Assembly (NCBI GenBank): GCA_934317005.1
Contig: CAKREB010000022.1
Span: 1-48,012, forward strand
Length of the DNA stretch: 48,012 nucleotides
Direction: 5' to 3'
Source: an uncultured Lachnospiraceae bacterium
Lineage (GTDB): Bacteria > Bacillota > Clostridia > Lachnospirales > Lachnospiraceae
Part shown: in pieces, positions 7,698 to 17,164 of the stretch
Layout of the letters: each line of letters begins with the position of its first letter
How positions within the stretch are numbered: position 1 is the stretch's first letter
Made by a program: the position numbers and the translations under genes
Notes under the pieces: model-generated
Seen by the model: the letters and a program-made list of their open reading frames with translations, nothing else
Databases searched by the model: none
Told to the model about the DNA's origin: nothing

Positions 7698-8339
7698 TTA
7701 CTTAACCTCACGCCCTGTTACCACTTCAAAATGGTACTTTGCGATTCCAAGATCAATTTTTGTATAAAAACCATTCAAAGCCTTTGCCGTGACACTTCCA
7801 TCCTTAAGCCCGAACAGAAATTTTTGCTGATTCATAGCAGTTGGCGCAAGACTTACCGCTTCCATCCCCTTTGCAAACCATTCTTCACTGCTGTCTGCCT
7901 TACTAAGTTCAGATATACTTTTACTCTTGTGCGCCACTCCTTGTGTCTCTCCATAGCCGAGTGAAAGCACGATCAAAAGCTTCTGTCCTTTTTGTATCTT
8001 TGCTTTTGTCTTACCGTGTGTCATCGCTACCCAGCATGTGTTTAGTCCAAGCTCCTGACATTTTAATACAAGCTTTTCTCCATAGTATCCTGCTTTTTCC
8101 TGCTGAGCTTTTGTTCCGACAATAGCAATATAATTTGACACATTTTTAAATTTTCCATAATGCGCCATAAACGAATCAAAACACCCTGGTTCTTCATAAA
8201 ACGCCTGTATTTGCAAACCACTTTCTTCATTAATCTTAGCAATGCAATGATCGATCTGTGCTCTTTTGTCCTGTTCAATCGGCTGTGTCTTATACTGACG
8301 TACACTGTGTCTTTCTTTCATTAACTCTAACATATCCAT
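7698..8339 (-). CDS. nitroreductase-family protein
   Basis: This protein of ~213 aa begins with the FMN-binding signature of nitroreductases (LELMKERHSVRQYKTQPI). Downstream blocks fit the two-domain variant common in Clostridia: AGYYGEKLVLKCQELGLNTCWVA, LIVLSLGYGE and EAVSLAPTAMNQQKF. It is expected to bind FMN and reduce nitro or quinone compounds with NAD(P)H; the substrate is unknown. The start is set at 8339, since the ATG at 8351 is part of the SD ATGAGGA, a recurrent leader in this genome. It follows the MATE remnant directly. Confidence 0.82.
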   Translation of the reverse strand: MDMLELMKERHSVRQYKTQPIEQDKRAQIDHCIAKINEESGLQIQAFYEEPGCFDSFMAHYGKFKNVSNYIAIVGTKAQQEKAGYYGEKLVLKCQELGLNTCWVAMTHGKTKAKIQKGQKLLIVLSLGYGETQGVAHKSKSISELSKADSSEEWFAKGMEAVSLAPTAMNQQKFLFGLKDGSVTAKALNGFYTKIDLGIAKYHFEVVTGREVK

Positions 8340-8341
8340 AA

Positions 8342-8614
8342 AAATCCTCATTTCTGCTTCCGCTTCCTATCTGCTGTCCCAGTAAAATTGTCGTTCCCAT
8401 TGCAAAACTGCTGATCAGATTTGTTAACATTGTCATAATCTACAATCCCGTAGATACCGCTGAAACATCCGCAGAAGACGCAAATCTTCCTACGATAAGC
8501 AGATCCACCGCACCATACATAGCTTGTAAAAACAATGCCAGCAGCACTGGAAATGCAAACATGATCAACGGCTGTAAAATCTTTCCTTCTGTAAATGATG
8601 CAATTATTTTCCAT
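8342..8614 (-). pseudogene. MATE efflux protein, 5' remnant
   Basis: The reading is EGKILQPLIMFAFPVLLALF, then LQAMYGAVDLLIVGRFASSA, then DVSAVSTG, then IMTMLTNLISSFAMGTTILL and GQQIGSGSR. This is the N-terminal ~90 residues of a MATE-family (NorM-like) multidrug transporter. The original ATG at 8614 has a good SD (GGAGG) but is out of frame by one T with the body. A TAG replaces an expected Gln after STG, and the gene stops at the nitroreductase leader instead of running to ~450 aa. Three independent lesions make this a clear pseudogene. Confidence 0.8.
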
Positions 8615-8699
8615 ACTTTTCCTCCTGTAAAGATTAGGATTCCAAAGGGTTCACTCTTTATATACCTTTCCACTTTTGACTCCCTAGTCCTATAAATTT

Positions 8700-8747
8700 A
8701 AAAAGCCAGATAAGAAAGCAGATATTTCAATCTGCCATCTTATCCAG
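8700..8747 (-). terminator. terminator after thiN
   Basis: On the minus strand a long imperfect hairpin (8747-8729 with 8722-8704, loop TGAA) is followed by TTTTAAATTT. It lies ~70 nt past the thiN stop and would end the core operon. Confidence 0.65.
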
Positions 8748-8817
8748 CTATTGTTTCTAAATGAACAAATCACCCTCCGATGAACGAATCAGATTATACA
8801 ACGTGCATCTTCCGTTG

Positions 8818-9486
8818 TCAATCTCTGGATTCTACTACGATTAAAACTCCATCTCCAAACTCGATCAGTGCTGCATCCTTTCCTTCGCCCATCTCATTAC
8901 TCACACCCAGACTGTCACCGATCGTCAGATTCTGTCCATCTAACTCATACTTAAAACCACGCATATAAACAGCACTGACCTCTTCCGTAAATGGAATAAA
9001 AGAAATATACTTTCCAAACATGTCTTCCTTATGAATGACTGTGCTGTGATCAATCAAATAAATCTTATTATGCCTGTCCACAATATTTGCCGTAATTCCG
9101 TATGCCAGCGGTTTCGTCAAAATATTGACATTGGCAAGAAAATGGTCAAGTCTTCGTCCTGTCGCTCCCAGAATCGTAATCTCTGTTGGAAGCTGTTCCA
9201 CCGTCCAGTCAAGAACGATATGGGAATCTGTCGCATCCTTTTCCGGTGGATATGATACAAACTTAGTCTGTACAGGTTCCTTCTGCTCCTTATAATGCTG
9301 CAATGCTACTTTGGAAACACTGTCAAAGTCCCCCATCGCATAGTGCACCGGAAGGCCTAACCGATAAGCAGCATCTAAACCGGAGTCCGCACACACGATC
9401 GTATCTATCGTCATGTTTACAAGATACTCCCGTACAAATTCGATGTCCACTACCCCTCCGGCAATAATCAAGGTTTTTCCAAACAT
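8818..9486 (-). CDS. thiN: thiamine pyrophosphokinase
   Basis: This 222-aa enzyme transfers pyrophosphate from ATP to thiamine, giving thiamine diphosphate. Key blocks are VCADSGLDAAYRLGL (~31-45), MGDFDS (~51-56), EKDATDSHIVLDW (~82-94; acidic metal and ATP site), and LGATGRRLDHFLANV (~106-120). The C-terminal half forms the beta-sandwich thiamine site. The length is typical. It starts 2 nt after the stop of the PilZ gene and ends the long minus-strand operon. No TPP riboswitch is visible, which fits expression from the operon. Confidence 0.93.
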   Translation of the reverse strand: MFGKTLIIAGGVVDIEFVREYLVNMTIDTIVCADSGLDAAYRLGLPVHYAMGDFDSVSKVALQHYKEQKEPVQTKFVSYPPEKDATDSHIVLDWTVEQLPTEITILGATGRRLDHFLANVNILTKPLAYGITANIVDRHNKIYLIDHSTVIHKEDMFGKYISFIPFTEEVSAVYMRGFKYELDGQNLTIGDSLGVSNEMGEGKDAALIEFGDGVLIVVESRD

Positions 9487-9488
9487 AT

Positions 9489-10235
9489 CTACTCTTCTTC
9501 CTTTTCTCTCTGCTTCTTTAAAAGCTCTCTTTGCAATTCAAAAATATAACGTAGCAGTCTTCGGTCTGTCTTAGTCAACATACAGCCATAATAAAAATCA
9601 TACCGGCTGTCAATAGACTGCATCTTCATTTTACGCACGACAACTGCCTTTACAGACAGATTTCCATAAGACGATGGTATATCAAAAAAGATTTCATCGT
9701 CTATTTCAAGCTCCTCATCTGAATAGATGCCTGCACCATTTTCACTGACATCCTTGATCATAGCTTTAACTGCGATCGGCTCCTTTGCCCTTTGCAGCCA
9801 TGCCTTCTGCTCCTCCTGTGTCATTTTTATATCCTGTGGCAACATTGGCACTTCCGCATAGCGGCGCAATTTTCCCGGTGCACGGTAAAAGCTGATATAA
9901 ACTTCTTCTAACAGCTTGACCCGATACGCATTTCTTCTGTTAAAGCTGCTTCCCTTATCTACAATCTGAAAAAAGTGTACCGGATAGCCATCTAACTTCG
10001 CAAGTCCCGGCTTTACGTGATTCCATTCCCACATAGAATCCTCATCCCGGTATATAATACTCACTCTGTCCTCCGGAAAAAACATAAAAAATCTTCCATG
10101 ATTTGATGTGATCGCCGTAACACAGATTCGATGCTCATTCGTATCCTCTACTTTACTTACAAAACGATAACGGTATTCTTCTCTATCAACAAAAATTTCC
10201 AGAGTCTTTCCGAGTGGAATATTTTCAAGAAGCAT
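9489..10235 (-). CDS. PilZ-domain protein, YcgR/YpfA-like c-di-GMP receptor
   Basis: This 248-aa cytoplasmic protein has an N-terminal YcgR-like barrel (residues ~1-95) and a C-terminal PilZ domain (~95-240). The c-di-GMP-binding signature is present: RRNAYRV (R-x-x-x-R) and DVSENGAGIYS (D-x-S-x-x-G). Family members act as flagellar brakes or tune envelope functions when c-di-GMP rises. The gene overlaps rpe by 11 nt and is followed at once by thiN. No flagellar genes are in the window, apart from a small zinc-finger gene at 26.5 kb of a type often found in flagellar operons. Confidence 0.85.
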   Translation of the reverse strand: MLLENIPLGKTLEIFVDREEYRYRFVSKVEDTNEHRICVTAITSNHGRFFMFFPEDRVSIIYRDEDSMWEWNHVKPGLAKLDGYPVHFFQIVDKGSSFNRRNAYRVKLLEEVYISFYRAPGKLRRYAEVPMLPQDIKMTQEEQKAWLQRAKEPIAVKAMIKDVSENGAGIYSDEELEIDDEIFFDIPSSYGNLSVKAVVVRKMKMQSIDSRYDFYYGCMLTKTDRRLLRYIFELQRELLKKQREKEEE

Positions 10236-10884
10236 TCGTTATAACCTCCCTTAGTCTGTCGATGTTATCTGAAATTTCTCCCTTAAACACCGCGGTACCG
10301 GCAACAATGATATCTGTTCCTGTCATTGCTATCTCTCTGATGTTTTCCTGATTTACCCCTCCATCAATCTCTATAGAAAATGCTAACCCCTTCTCTTTGC
10401 GTAATCGTGCTAATTCCTGAACCTTATCTAAGGTTTCTGCAATCAGCTTCTGTCCTCCAAATCCCGGATGTACACTCATAACCAGTGCCATATCCACTTT
10501 ATCCAGATATGGTACAATGCTGCTTACAGGAGTTTCCGGATTTACGGCAACGGCACACTCTGCCCCTGCCTCCTTAATCGCACCTAAAGTTTTATCCAAA
10601 TCTTCACATGCCTCGACATGAACAGTAATCGAGTCTGCTCCTGCCTTCACAAACTGCTTAATATAACGCAATGGCTCATGCACCATAAGATGCAGATCAA
10701 AGAACAGACTGCTTTCCTTCCGAATCGATTCAATAACGGGCATGCCAAATGAAATAGAAGGTACAAACATACCATCCATCACATCAACATGAAGAACCTT
10801 GATTCCCTTTTGCTCTAATACTTTAATCTGACTTCCAAGACGGTTAAAATCCGCCGATAAAATCGATGGTGCTAATTGACTCAT
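10225..10884 (-). CDS. rpe: ribulose-phosphate 3-epimerase
   Basis: This 219-aa TIM-barrel enzyme interconverts ribulose-5-phosphate and xylulose-5-phosphate in the pentose phosphate pathway. Visible signatures are LAPSILSADFNRLG at the start, HVDVMDGMFVPSISFG (metal His/Asp), DLHLMVHEP, VMSVHPGFGGQKLI and EIDGGV (catalytic Asp), with the phosphate-binding VAGTAVF near the end. The length is normal. Placement directly downstream of rsgA (22-nt gap) is the common Firmicutes order prkC-rsgA-rpe. Confidence 0.95.
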   Translation of the reverse strand: MSQLAPSILSADFNRLGSQIKVLEQKGIKVLHVDVMDGMFVPSISFGMPVIESIRKESSLFFDLHLMVHEPLRYIKQFVKAGADSITVHVEACEDLDKTLGAIKEAGAECAVAVNPETPVSSIVPYLDKVDMALVMSVHPGFGGQKLIAETLDKVQELARLRKEKGLAFSIEIDGGVNQENIREIAMTGTDIIVAGTAVFKGEISDNIDRLREVITNAS

Positions 10885-10907
10885 AATCTTATCCCATGCC
10901 TTCCTGC

Positions 10908-11786
10908 CTAATATTTTTTTCTTGTACTTATCTCCTCAAAAAACTGTTTGTAGTTATCGTACCGATTCTGTGATATGTCTTTTGTCTGGACGGCAAGTTT
11001 CACCCTGCAGTCCGGTTCACTGACATGAACGCACCCCAAAAAACGACATTGGTCATGGTATGGTACAAATTCTGTATAATATTCTTTTATTTGTTCCTTC
11101 TCTAAATCGGGTAACGCCAGAGAAGTAAATCCCGGCGTATCCATTACATATGTGTCCTGTCCCAGATAGAACAGTTCTGAATGACGTGTAGTGTGCTTAC
11201 CACGTTTGATCTTTTCACTGATCTTTCCCGTTTCCATATTAGCTTCCGGAAATAATACATTCATAACAGAAGATTTTCCCACGCCGGATGGTCCTGCAAA
11301 TACCGTTGTCTTTCCCGCAAGACATTCCCGCAATTCTTCTATTCCCTCGCCAGTCACAGTACTGGTAAGGCACACCTTACTTCCACTATTTTCATAGACT
11401 TTTGCTAACTTCTCAATTTCTTCCCTTTCCCGGTCATCTGTCTTGTTAAAACAAATGATTGTCGGGATATTCTGCACTCCCATCATAAGCCAGAACCGAT
11501 CCAGAAGATTGAGATTTGGTTTCGGATACGATGCCGCAAAGATCACAACTGCCTGATCTACATTTGCCACTGCCGGACGAATCAACTGATTTTTTCGTTT
11601 CAAAACACTTGTGATGTTACCAAGCTTTTTCGTAGCATCCAGAAGCTCTACCTCAACGTTGTCACCAACTAAAGGCTTTACCTTTTTATTTCGGAACACA
11701 CCCTTTGCCTTACACTCTAAAACGCCTGTTTTTTCGACATGAACATAGTAAAATCCTGCAATTCCACGAATAATCTTTCCCTGCAT
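10908..11786 (-). CDS. rsgA: ribosome small-subunit-dependent GTPase A
   Basis: This 292-aa circularly permuted GTPase assists late 30S maturation. The order is: OB-fold (1-65), G4 FNKTD, G1 GPSGVGKSSVMN, G3 DTPGF, and a C-terminal zinc motif (CRFLGCVHVSEPDC, with Cys and His ligands). G4 before G1 is the permuted order typical of RsgA. The ATG shares one base with the prkC stop (TAATG), so the genes are translationally coupled, as in many Firmicutes. Confidence 0.96.
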   Translation of the reverse strand: MQGKIIRGIAGFYYVHVEKTGVLECKAKGVFRNKKVKPLVGDNVEVELLDATKKLGNITSVLKRKNQLIRPAVANVDQAVVIFAASYPKPNLNLLDRFWLMMGVQNIPTIICFNKTDDREREEIEKLAKVYENSGSKVCLTSTVTGEGIEELRECLAGKTTVFAGPSGVGKSSVMNVLFPEANMETGKISEKIKRGKHTTRHSELFYLGQDTYVMDTPGFTSLALPDLEKEQIKEYYTEFVPYHDQCRFLGCVHVSEPDCRVKLAVQTKDISQNRYDNYKQFFEEISTRKKY

Positions 11787-13864
11787 TACTGTACAACCTT
11801 TTTAAATTCTACATTGTAAGAGCCGTCTACTACATCATCACCTTTACACATCGTGATCGTACCGTTGTTCTCACTCCATCCGGTGATCGTAAATTTCTTT
11901 GGAAAATCGTCATAGCTTAATGTGCCACTGTATACAGTCTTTGATTTTCCATCCTGTGTAAGCACCAGCTTGATCATTGCAGGATCATCATCCTCATACT
12001 CAAATGGATTTGCACTGATCGTTACTGTTCCGACATAACGGTACTTTCTCGCTGCTGTCGGCTTCGGTGTTGGATTTGCCTCACTCTTAGAGCCTAAGCT
12101 GACAGTATAGTCAATCACGGTACCTACTGCCACCTTCTTGCCTGCCTTGACAGACTGTGTAATTACTCTGCCCTTTGCATAGCTGTCAGAATATGCATAT
12201 GTGACATTATTTTCATTGCCGGCAAGACCAACATCTGCTAACTTCTCTAAAGCAACTTCTACTTTCTTTCCTACAATATTTGGTACAGGAACCATCTCAC
12301 TTTCCGGTCCCTTACTTACAATGATGCTGACAGAAGTTCCCTTGCTGACACTGGTTCCGACAACCGGATTTGTACCAACTACCTTTCCTTTCTCTACAGA
12401 ATCACTGTACTGGCTGGAGTTACTTGCTACAGTCAGTCCAAGCTTTTCTAATGCAGCGGCTGCATCCTGCACCGTATAATTTTCAAGGTTTGGAATTACC
12501 ACACCGCTGGCTTTCTGGCTGTAATAAATCGTAACGATAGAATACTCATCTACTTCTTCTCCGGCAAGAGGCTCCTGATCTGTAACAACATTTGCCTCCT
12601 TCTCAGAATCTTCTACCGGCTTTAACTGATACTTCAGATTGTTGTCATCAAGCATCTTCTGTGCTTCTTCCAGTGTATGATCGATCAGATCCGGCACAAT
12701 AACCTTATCGGCTGCTGCATCCTGTGTCGGCTGTGCTGACGCACTGATTGAAGTACTGTTATCCTTCTTATCATCCTTAGAGCTTCCGCCCCACCAGCCG
12801 GCAACCTTTCCGATGATCAAAAGAATCACAATCACAATGATCACGGCAACAACACCACTGCATATCTTTAAGATTTTTTCCAGCTTAGGATCTAAGGCAT
12901 CTTCCGATAGCACTTCTTCCTTCTTTGGATTTGTTTCCTTCTCAATCGTATGTGGTGCTTCCTTTACTGCCCTGACCACATCATCCGAAATTTTGATTGT
13001 CGGAGAATCATTAATCTCCTCTTCAAGCTCTACATAATCTCCATCCGGATCGGATACCGCACGACGAAGATCCATGATCAAAGCGGCAGCGTTTGCATAG
13101 CGAAGATCCGGCTTCTTCTGCATACACTTCTGAACTATTCTTGACAGACTTCTTGGAATAGAAGGGTCTACCTCATTAAGCGGGATTGCCTCCTCATGGA
13201 CATGTGCAAATGCAACGGATACCGTACTGTCACCCTCAAATGGCACCTTTCCCAAAAGCATTTCATACAATGTCACGCCAAGCGAATAGATATCACTCTT
13301 TTCGTCACTATAGCCGCCTCTTGCCTGCTCCGGACTGATATAATGAACCGATCCCATAGCATTCGAGGTGATCGTATTGGATGTAGCTGCCTTAGCAATG
13401 CCAAAATCCGTTACCTTTACTTTTCCTTCTTTCGAAATAATGATATTCTGCGGCTTAATATCCCTATGAATAATATGATTTTTATGGGCTTCCTCAATTC
13501 CCTGCGCAATCTGAATACCGATACCGATTGCCTCATTGATCTCAAGTCTTCCCTTCTTTTCGATAAATTTCTTTAATGTGATGCCCTCTACAAGCTCCAT
13601 GACAATATAATACAGGTCATGATCCTCTCCAACATCATATACATTTACAATATTCGGATGTGAAAGTCCTGCAACAGACTGTGCCTCTGCACGGAACTTT
13701 GCCACAAACTTCGCATCATTGCTGTATTCCTGCTTTAATATCTTAATAGCGACATTGCGGTTTAAGCGTATATCCTTTGCATTATATACATCTGCCATAC
13801 CGCCGGAACCAACTTTATCAATTATTTCATATCTTTCACTTAACAACATCCCTGGACTAATCAT
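11786..13864 (-). CDS. prkC: Ser/Thr protein kinase with PASTA domains
   Basis: This 692-aa membrane kinase has a Hanks-type catalytic domain (~1-270: GSGGMADVY loop, VAIKILKQ lysine, HRDIKPQN, DFGIA, SPEQARGG). One membrane helix follows at ~332-359, then three extracellular PASTA repeats (starting VPDLIDHT, IPNLENYT, VPNIVGKK) that sense muropeptides. A Ser/Thr/Pro-rich linker leads to an unusual ~85-aa C-terminal domain. I set the start at 13864 because GGAGG lies just upstream; a longer frame to 13900 lacks a good SD. It pairs with the phosphatase Stp encoded next to it and regulates cell-wall growth or dormancy exit. Confidence 0.94.
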   Translation of the reverse strand: MISPGMLLSERYEIIDKVGSGGMADVYNAKDIRLNRNVAIKILKQEYSNDAKFVAKFRAEAQSVAGLSHPNIVNVYDVGEDHDLYYIVMELVEGITLKKFIEKKGRLEINEAIGIGIQIAQGIEEAHKNHIIHRDIKPQNIIISKEGKVKVTDFGIAKAATSNTITSNAMGSVHYISPEQARGGYSDEKSDIYSLGVTLYEMLLGKVPFEGDSTVSVAFAHVHEEAIPLNEVDPSIPRSLSRIVQKCMQKKPDLRYANAAALIMDLRRAVSDPDGDYVELEEEINDSPTIKISDDVVRAVKEAPHTIEKETNPKKEEVLSEDALDPKLEKILKICSGVVAVIIVIVILLIIGKVAGWWGGSSKDDKKDNSTSISASAQPTQDAAADKVIVPDLIDHTLEEAQKMLDDNNLKYQLKPVEDSEKEANVVTDQEPLAGEEVDEYSIVTIYYSQKASGVVIPNLENYTVQDAAAALEKLGLTVASNSSQYSDSVEKGKVVGTNPVVGTSVSKGTSVSIIVSKGPESEMVPVPNIVGKKVEVALEKLADVGLAGNENNVTYAYSDSYAKGRVITQSVKAGKKVAVGTVIDYTVSLGSKSEANPTPKPTAARKYRYVGTVTISANPFEYEDDDPAMIKLVLTQDGKSKTVYSGTLSYDDFPKKFTITGWSENNGTITMCKGDDVVDGSYNVEFKKVVQ

Positions 13865-13909
13865 TCTTTCCTCCATTCTCCCTATGGGTATCAGACTCAT
13901 CTTCTCTTA

Positions 13910-14632
13910 TTATTCCACGCGAACAAGAACTGCTGTAATATTATCATCTCCACCATTCTGATTGGCCTGCTCTATTAACTGCGCACCTGCTTTTTCCAAA
14001 GAGTCACTGTGCTTTATAATATATTCCAGATCATCATCATCTAACATATTCGATAATCCATCACTGCATAAAAGAATCGTATCCCCTGCCTGTACAGGCA
14101 CCTCAAAATAATCCGCACTCACCTGCACATCTGTTCCCAGCGCACGGGTAATAATATTTTTCTGCGGATGAACTCTCGCTTCACTCTCTGTCAGATTTCC
14201 CTTCTTCACCAATTCTTCCACCAACGAATGGTCATCTGTGATCTGGGAGATTGTTTCCCTTAATAAATACAAACGGGAATCACCAATATTCGCAACATAC
14301 ATCGTATCTCCTACTAATGTACACGCTACCATTGTCGTTCCCATTCCTTCAAAGGCAACATTTTCCTTTGCTTCCTGATAAATTTTACTATTTGCCACAT
14401 TCACCGCTTCTTCAAACACAGAAACCGGTGTTTTATGACTGGACTCCTTAATAGATTCCACCATGCTCAACACACAAAGCTTCGAGGCATGATCTCCTGC
14501 TTTATGTCCTCCCATGCCATCTGCAACAATAAACAGGTTTTGGAAACTACCTACTGCGTTTTCACTACAGTAAAGAAAATCCTGATTCATGCTTCTCTTA
14601 CTGCCAACGTCAGTCTTCGCGTATGCTTTCAT
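13910..14632 (-). CDS. stp: PP2C-type Ser/Thr phosphatase
   Basis: This 240-aa metal-dependent phosphatase is the partner of PrkC and reverses its phosphorylations. PPM motifs are present: DVGSKRSMNQD, VADGMGGHKAGD, VANIGDSRLYLL, LLCSDGLSNML and NGGDDNITAVLV, which carry the Asp residues binding Mn/Mg. The start at 14632 follows GGAGGG; a longer frame adds 17 atypical residues that lie inside rlmN. It overlaps rlmN by 23 nt, so coupling is likely. Confidence 0.94.
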   Translation of the reverse strand: MKAYAKTDVGSKRSMNQDFLYCSENAVGSFQNLFIVADGMGGHKAGDHASKLCVLSMVESIKESSHKTPVSVFEEAVNVANSKIYQEAKENVAFEGMGTTMVACTLVGDTMYVANIGDSRLYLLRETISQITDDHSLVEELVKKGNLTESEARVHPQKNIITRALGTDVQVSADYFEVPVQAGDTILLCSDGLSNMLDDDDLEYIIKHSDSLEKAGAQLIEQANQNGGDDNITAVLVRVE

Positions 14633-15674
14633 GTAGTTTCCCTCCTTCGTTTTTATTTCGTAATTGACCACAGGCAGCATCAATATCTCTGCCCATTTCT
14701 CTTCTTATAGTAACATTTGTGTGATTTTTTTCAAGTATTTTTTTGAATTCTTCAATATTGGTACGCTTGGAACGCTGTCCCATTCTGCCTTCTACCGGAT
14801 TCAGCGGAATCAGATTCACATGGCAGTTTAATCCTTGTAACAGCCTGCAAAGCTCATTAGCTTCTTTTGCAGAATCATTTTTCCCCTCGACCATACTGTA
14901 TTCAAACGTCACTCGACGGTTTGTCTGTCCGATATAAGAACGGCATGCATCAATAATCTGTTCTATCGAATATTTATTAGCGATCGGCATCATCTCACGT
15001 CGCAATGCATCATTTGGCGCATGAAGTGAGATTGCCAGTGTGATCGTCAGATCTTCCTCTTGCAGGCAATGTATCTTATCTACCAGACCACACGTTGATA
15101 TTGTAATATTTCTCTGACTGATATGCAACCCATGCTCATCCGAGAGCATCCGGATAAATTTCACGACATTATCATAATTATCAAGCGGTTCTCCGATTCC
15201 CATCAGTATCACATTCGAAACCCTCTCTCCCGTGATACGCTGTATCTCGTAGATCTGGTCTAACATCTCTGATGTCCGAAGGCTTCTGACAAGCCCGCCT
15301 ACCGTAGAAGCGCAAAAGCGGCATCCCATCCGGCAGCCTACCTGCGTTGAAATACAGACACTGTTTCCATGCTTATATTTCATCAAAACACTTTCTACAT
15401 GATTTCCATCGGATAATTCCATCAAAAATTTATTCGTGCCATCTAAAGAGGTCTGTCGCTTTACCACTCTGGCACTCTGTAATATACATTTTTCTGACAG
15501 CTTTTCCCGCAGATCTTTTGAAAGGTTTGTCATATCTTCAAAAGACAAGGCAAGACGTTTATGAATCCATTCATAGAGCTGTTTGCTCCGGAACGCCTTC
15601 TGTCCCATTTCTTGTACAAGTTCTTGTAATTCATTCCAATTGAGGCTTTTTATGTCAATTTTTTCTTCTGTCAA
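14610..15674 (-). CDS. rlmN: dual-specificity 23S rRNA/tRNA m2A methyltransferase
   Basis: This 354-aa radical SAM enzyme methylates C2 of A2503 in 23S rRNA and A37 of some tRNAs. The [4Fe-4S] motif is GCRMGCRFCAST (C-x3-C-x2-C). Other signatures are MGIGEPLDNYDNV, ISTCGLV, ISLHAPND and the terminal RREMGRDIDAACGQLR with the catalytic Cys. The length is standard. It lies between rsmB and stp in the usual Firmicutes order. Confidence 0.96.
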   Translation of the reverse strand: MTEEKIDIKSLNWNELQELVQEMGQKAFRSKQLYEWIHKRLALSFEDMTNLSKDLREKLSEKCILQSARVVKRQTSLDGTNKFLMELSDGNHVESVLMKYKHGNSVCISTQVGCRMGCRFCASTVGGLVRSLRTSEMLDQIYEIQRITGERVSNVILMGIGEPLDNYDNVVKFIRMLSDEHGLHISQRNITISTCGLVDKIHCLQEEDLTITLAISLHAPNDALRREMMPIANKYSIEQIIDACRSYIGQTNRRVTFEYSMVEGKNDSAKEANELCRLLQGLNCHVNLIPLNPVEGRMGQRSKRTNIEEFKKILEKNHTNVTIRREMGRDIDAACGQLRNKNEGGKLHESIRED

Positions 15675-15729
15675 ATTATCCCTCCATCCGGCTTACTTTT
15701 ACAGACAACTCTTCTATCCTGTAGTTCTT

Positions 15730-17136
15730 TTATCGTTTTCTTTCAAACATGGATAAGAAAAATCCATCACTATCTGCAACATCAGGTAAAACCTGCAGAT
15801 AACCGCCTTTTCCGGTACCTCTTTGCAGACATTTTGGAAGCTTATCTTCTATAGATAATGTCACAAACGGCAGATTTTCTTTGATCCATTGTACATTGTT
15901 CTGATTCTCTTCCTCTGCTATCGTACAAGTACTAAAGATCAGCTTTCCACCCGGCTTCACATACTGAGAAACCACTTTTAAAATTTCTCTCTGAATAGCG
16001 GCAAGTGATGTAATATCTTCTTCTTTTGTCTTATATTTAATATCACACTTTTTGCCGATCACTCCAAGACCGGAACACGGCAGATCTGCGATCACAAGAT
16101 CAGCTTTACAAACCCATTCCTCTCTAAGAACTGTTGCATCATTCACAAAAATCTCTACATTGTGACATCCCAGTCTTTTCTTATTTTCCCTGATCAGATC
16201 CGTTTTTTCGCTAGTCAGGTCACAGGAAAACACCATTCCTGCCTCATCTGATGCTTTCGACGCATAAGATGCCAGCTTATCTGCGACATGAAATGTCTTT
16301 CCGCCCGGAGCCGCACAGACATCGATCACAAGATTTCCTTTTTTTACGTCTGCGATTTCACCTACTAACATCGAGCTTTCATCCTGCACCTGAAACATCC
16401 CCTTTTGGAAAGCTTCCAGTTCCTTAAGGGAAGGATAACGGTAAATATGCCTTGCATAGGGAAGCAGTGTCCCTTTTTTGACACAGACATCCTGCTTTTG
16501 CAAGCATTCTTCCATTTCTGATAACGTAGTCACACTTAAGTTACAGCGCACGGAAGTGCCACCCTTATCCTCTAAAAAACTCTGCAATATCTTCTCGGTT
16601 CTTTCCTCACCAAACTGAGTCAGGAATCGTCTTGTCAGCCATTCCGGCATCGAATAGCGCACCGACAAAAAGCGAAGTGTGTCTGCCCTGTCCGGATACG
16701 GAATCTCCTCCTTTTTCCGCACGATTGTTCGTAAAACTCCATTCACAAATCCCTTGAGATTATGAAATTTTCGTTTTACAGTCAATTTTACAGCTTCATT
16801 GCAGACGGCAGAATCCGGCACCTGATCCATATATAATATCTGATACACCGAAATACGCAGAATATTCCGAATGACCGGTTTCATCTTTTGAACTATAATC
16901 TTTGAAAACTGATCGATCACGTAATCCAGTTCCATGCATCGTTCCACGCTTCCTCCCACAAGACGAGATAAAAAGCTTCTGTCACGCTTTTCCATCGGAT
17001 ATTTTTCCAGACAGTGGTGAAGTGCCTTGTCATAAAACACCCCATCCTCCATAATCTGTATCATAAGATCTAATGCCAGCTTTCTAACATTTACTTCCTG
17101 ACATATTTCCTTGTTCTGCTTCATAGAAGTCCCCAT
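15730..17136 (-). CDS. rsmB: 16S rRNA m5C967 methyltransferase
   Basis: This 468-aa protein has an N-terminal NusB-like RNA-binding domain (~15-140) and a C-terminal SAM methyltransferase domain. Visible are the SAM loop VCAAPGGKTFH, the catalytic DLPCSGLGVIG, and the second Cys in FSTCTIAEEEN. It methylates C967 of 16S rRNA. Two close ATG codons (17136 and 17124) are possible starts and neither has a strong SD. It is followed by rlmN after ~55 nt. Confidence 0.94.
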   Translation of the reverse strand: MGTSMKQNKEICQEVNVRKLALDLMIQIMEDGVFYDKALHHCLEKYPMEKRDRSFLSRLVGGSVERCMELDYVIDQFSKIIVQKMKPVIRNILRISVYQILYMDQVPDSAVCNEAVKLTVKRKFHNLKGFVNGVLRTIVRKKEEIPYPDRADTLRFLSVRYSMPEWLTRRFLTQFGEERTEKILQSFLEDKGGTSVRCNLSVTTLSEMEECLQKQDVCVKKGTLLPYARHIYRYPSLKELEAFQKGMFQVQDESSMLVGEIADVKKGNLVIDVCAAPGGKTFHVADKLASYASKASDEAGMVFSCDLTSEKTDLIRENKKRLGCHNVEIFVNDATVLREEWVCKADLVIADLPCSGLGVIGKKCDIKYKTKEEDITSLAAIQREILKVVSQYVKPGGKLIFSTCTIAEEENQNNVQWIKENLPFVTLSIEDKLPKCLQRGTGKGGYLQVLPDVADSDGFFLSMFERKR

Positions 17137-17164
17137 TCCGCTACCGTTTCACACAGCACCAATT

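Noticed and set aside
8740..9500. TPP riboswitch near thiN
   Set aside because: There is no room or motif for one: thiN starts 2 nt after the PilZ gene. The downstream hairpin is a terminator.
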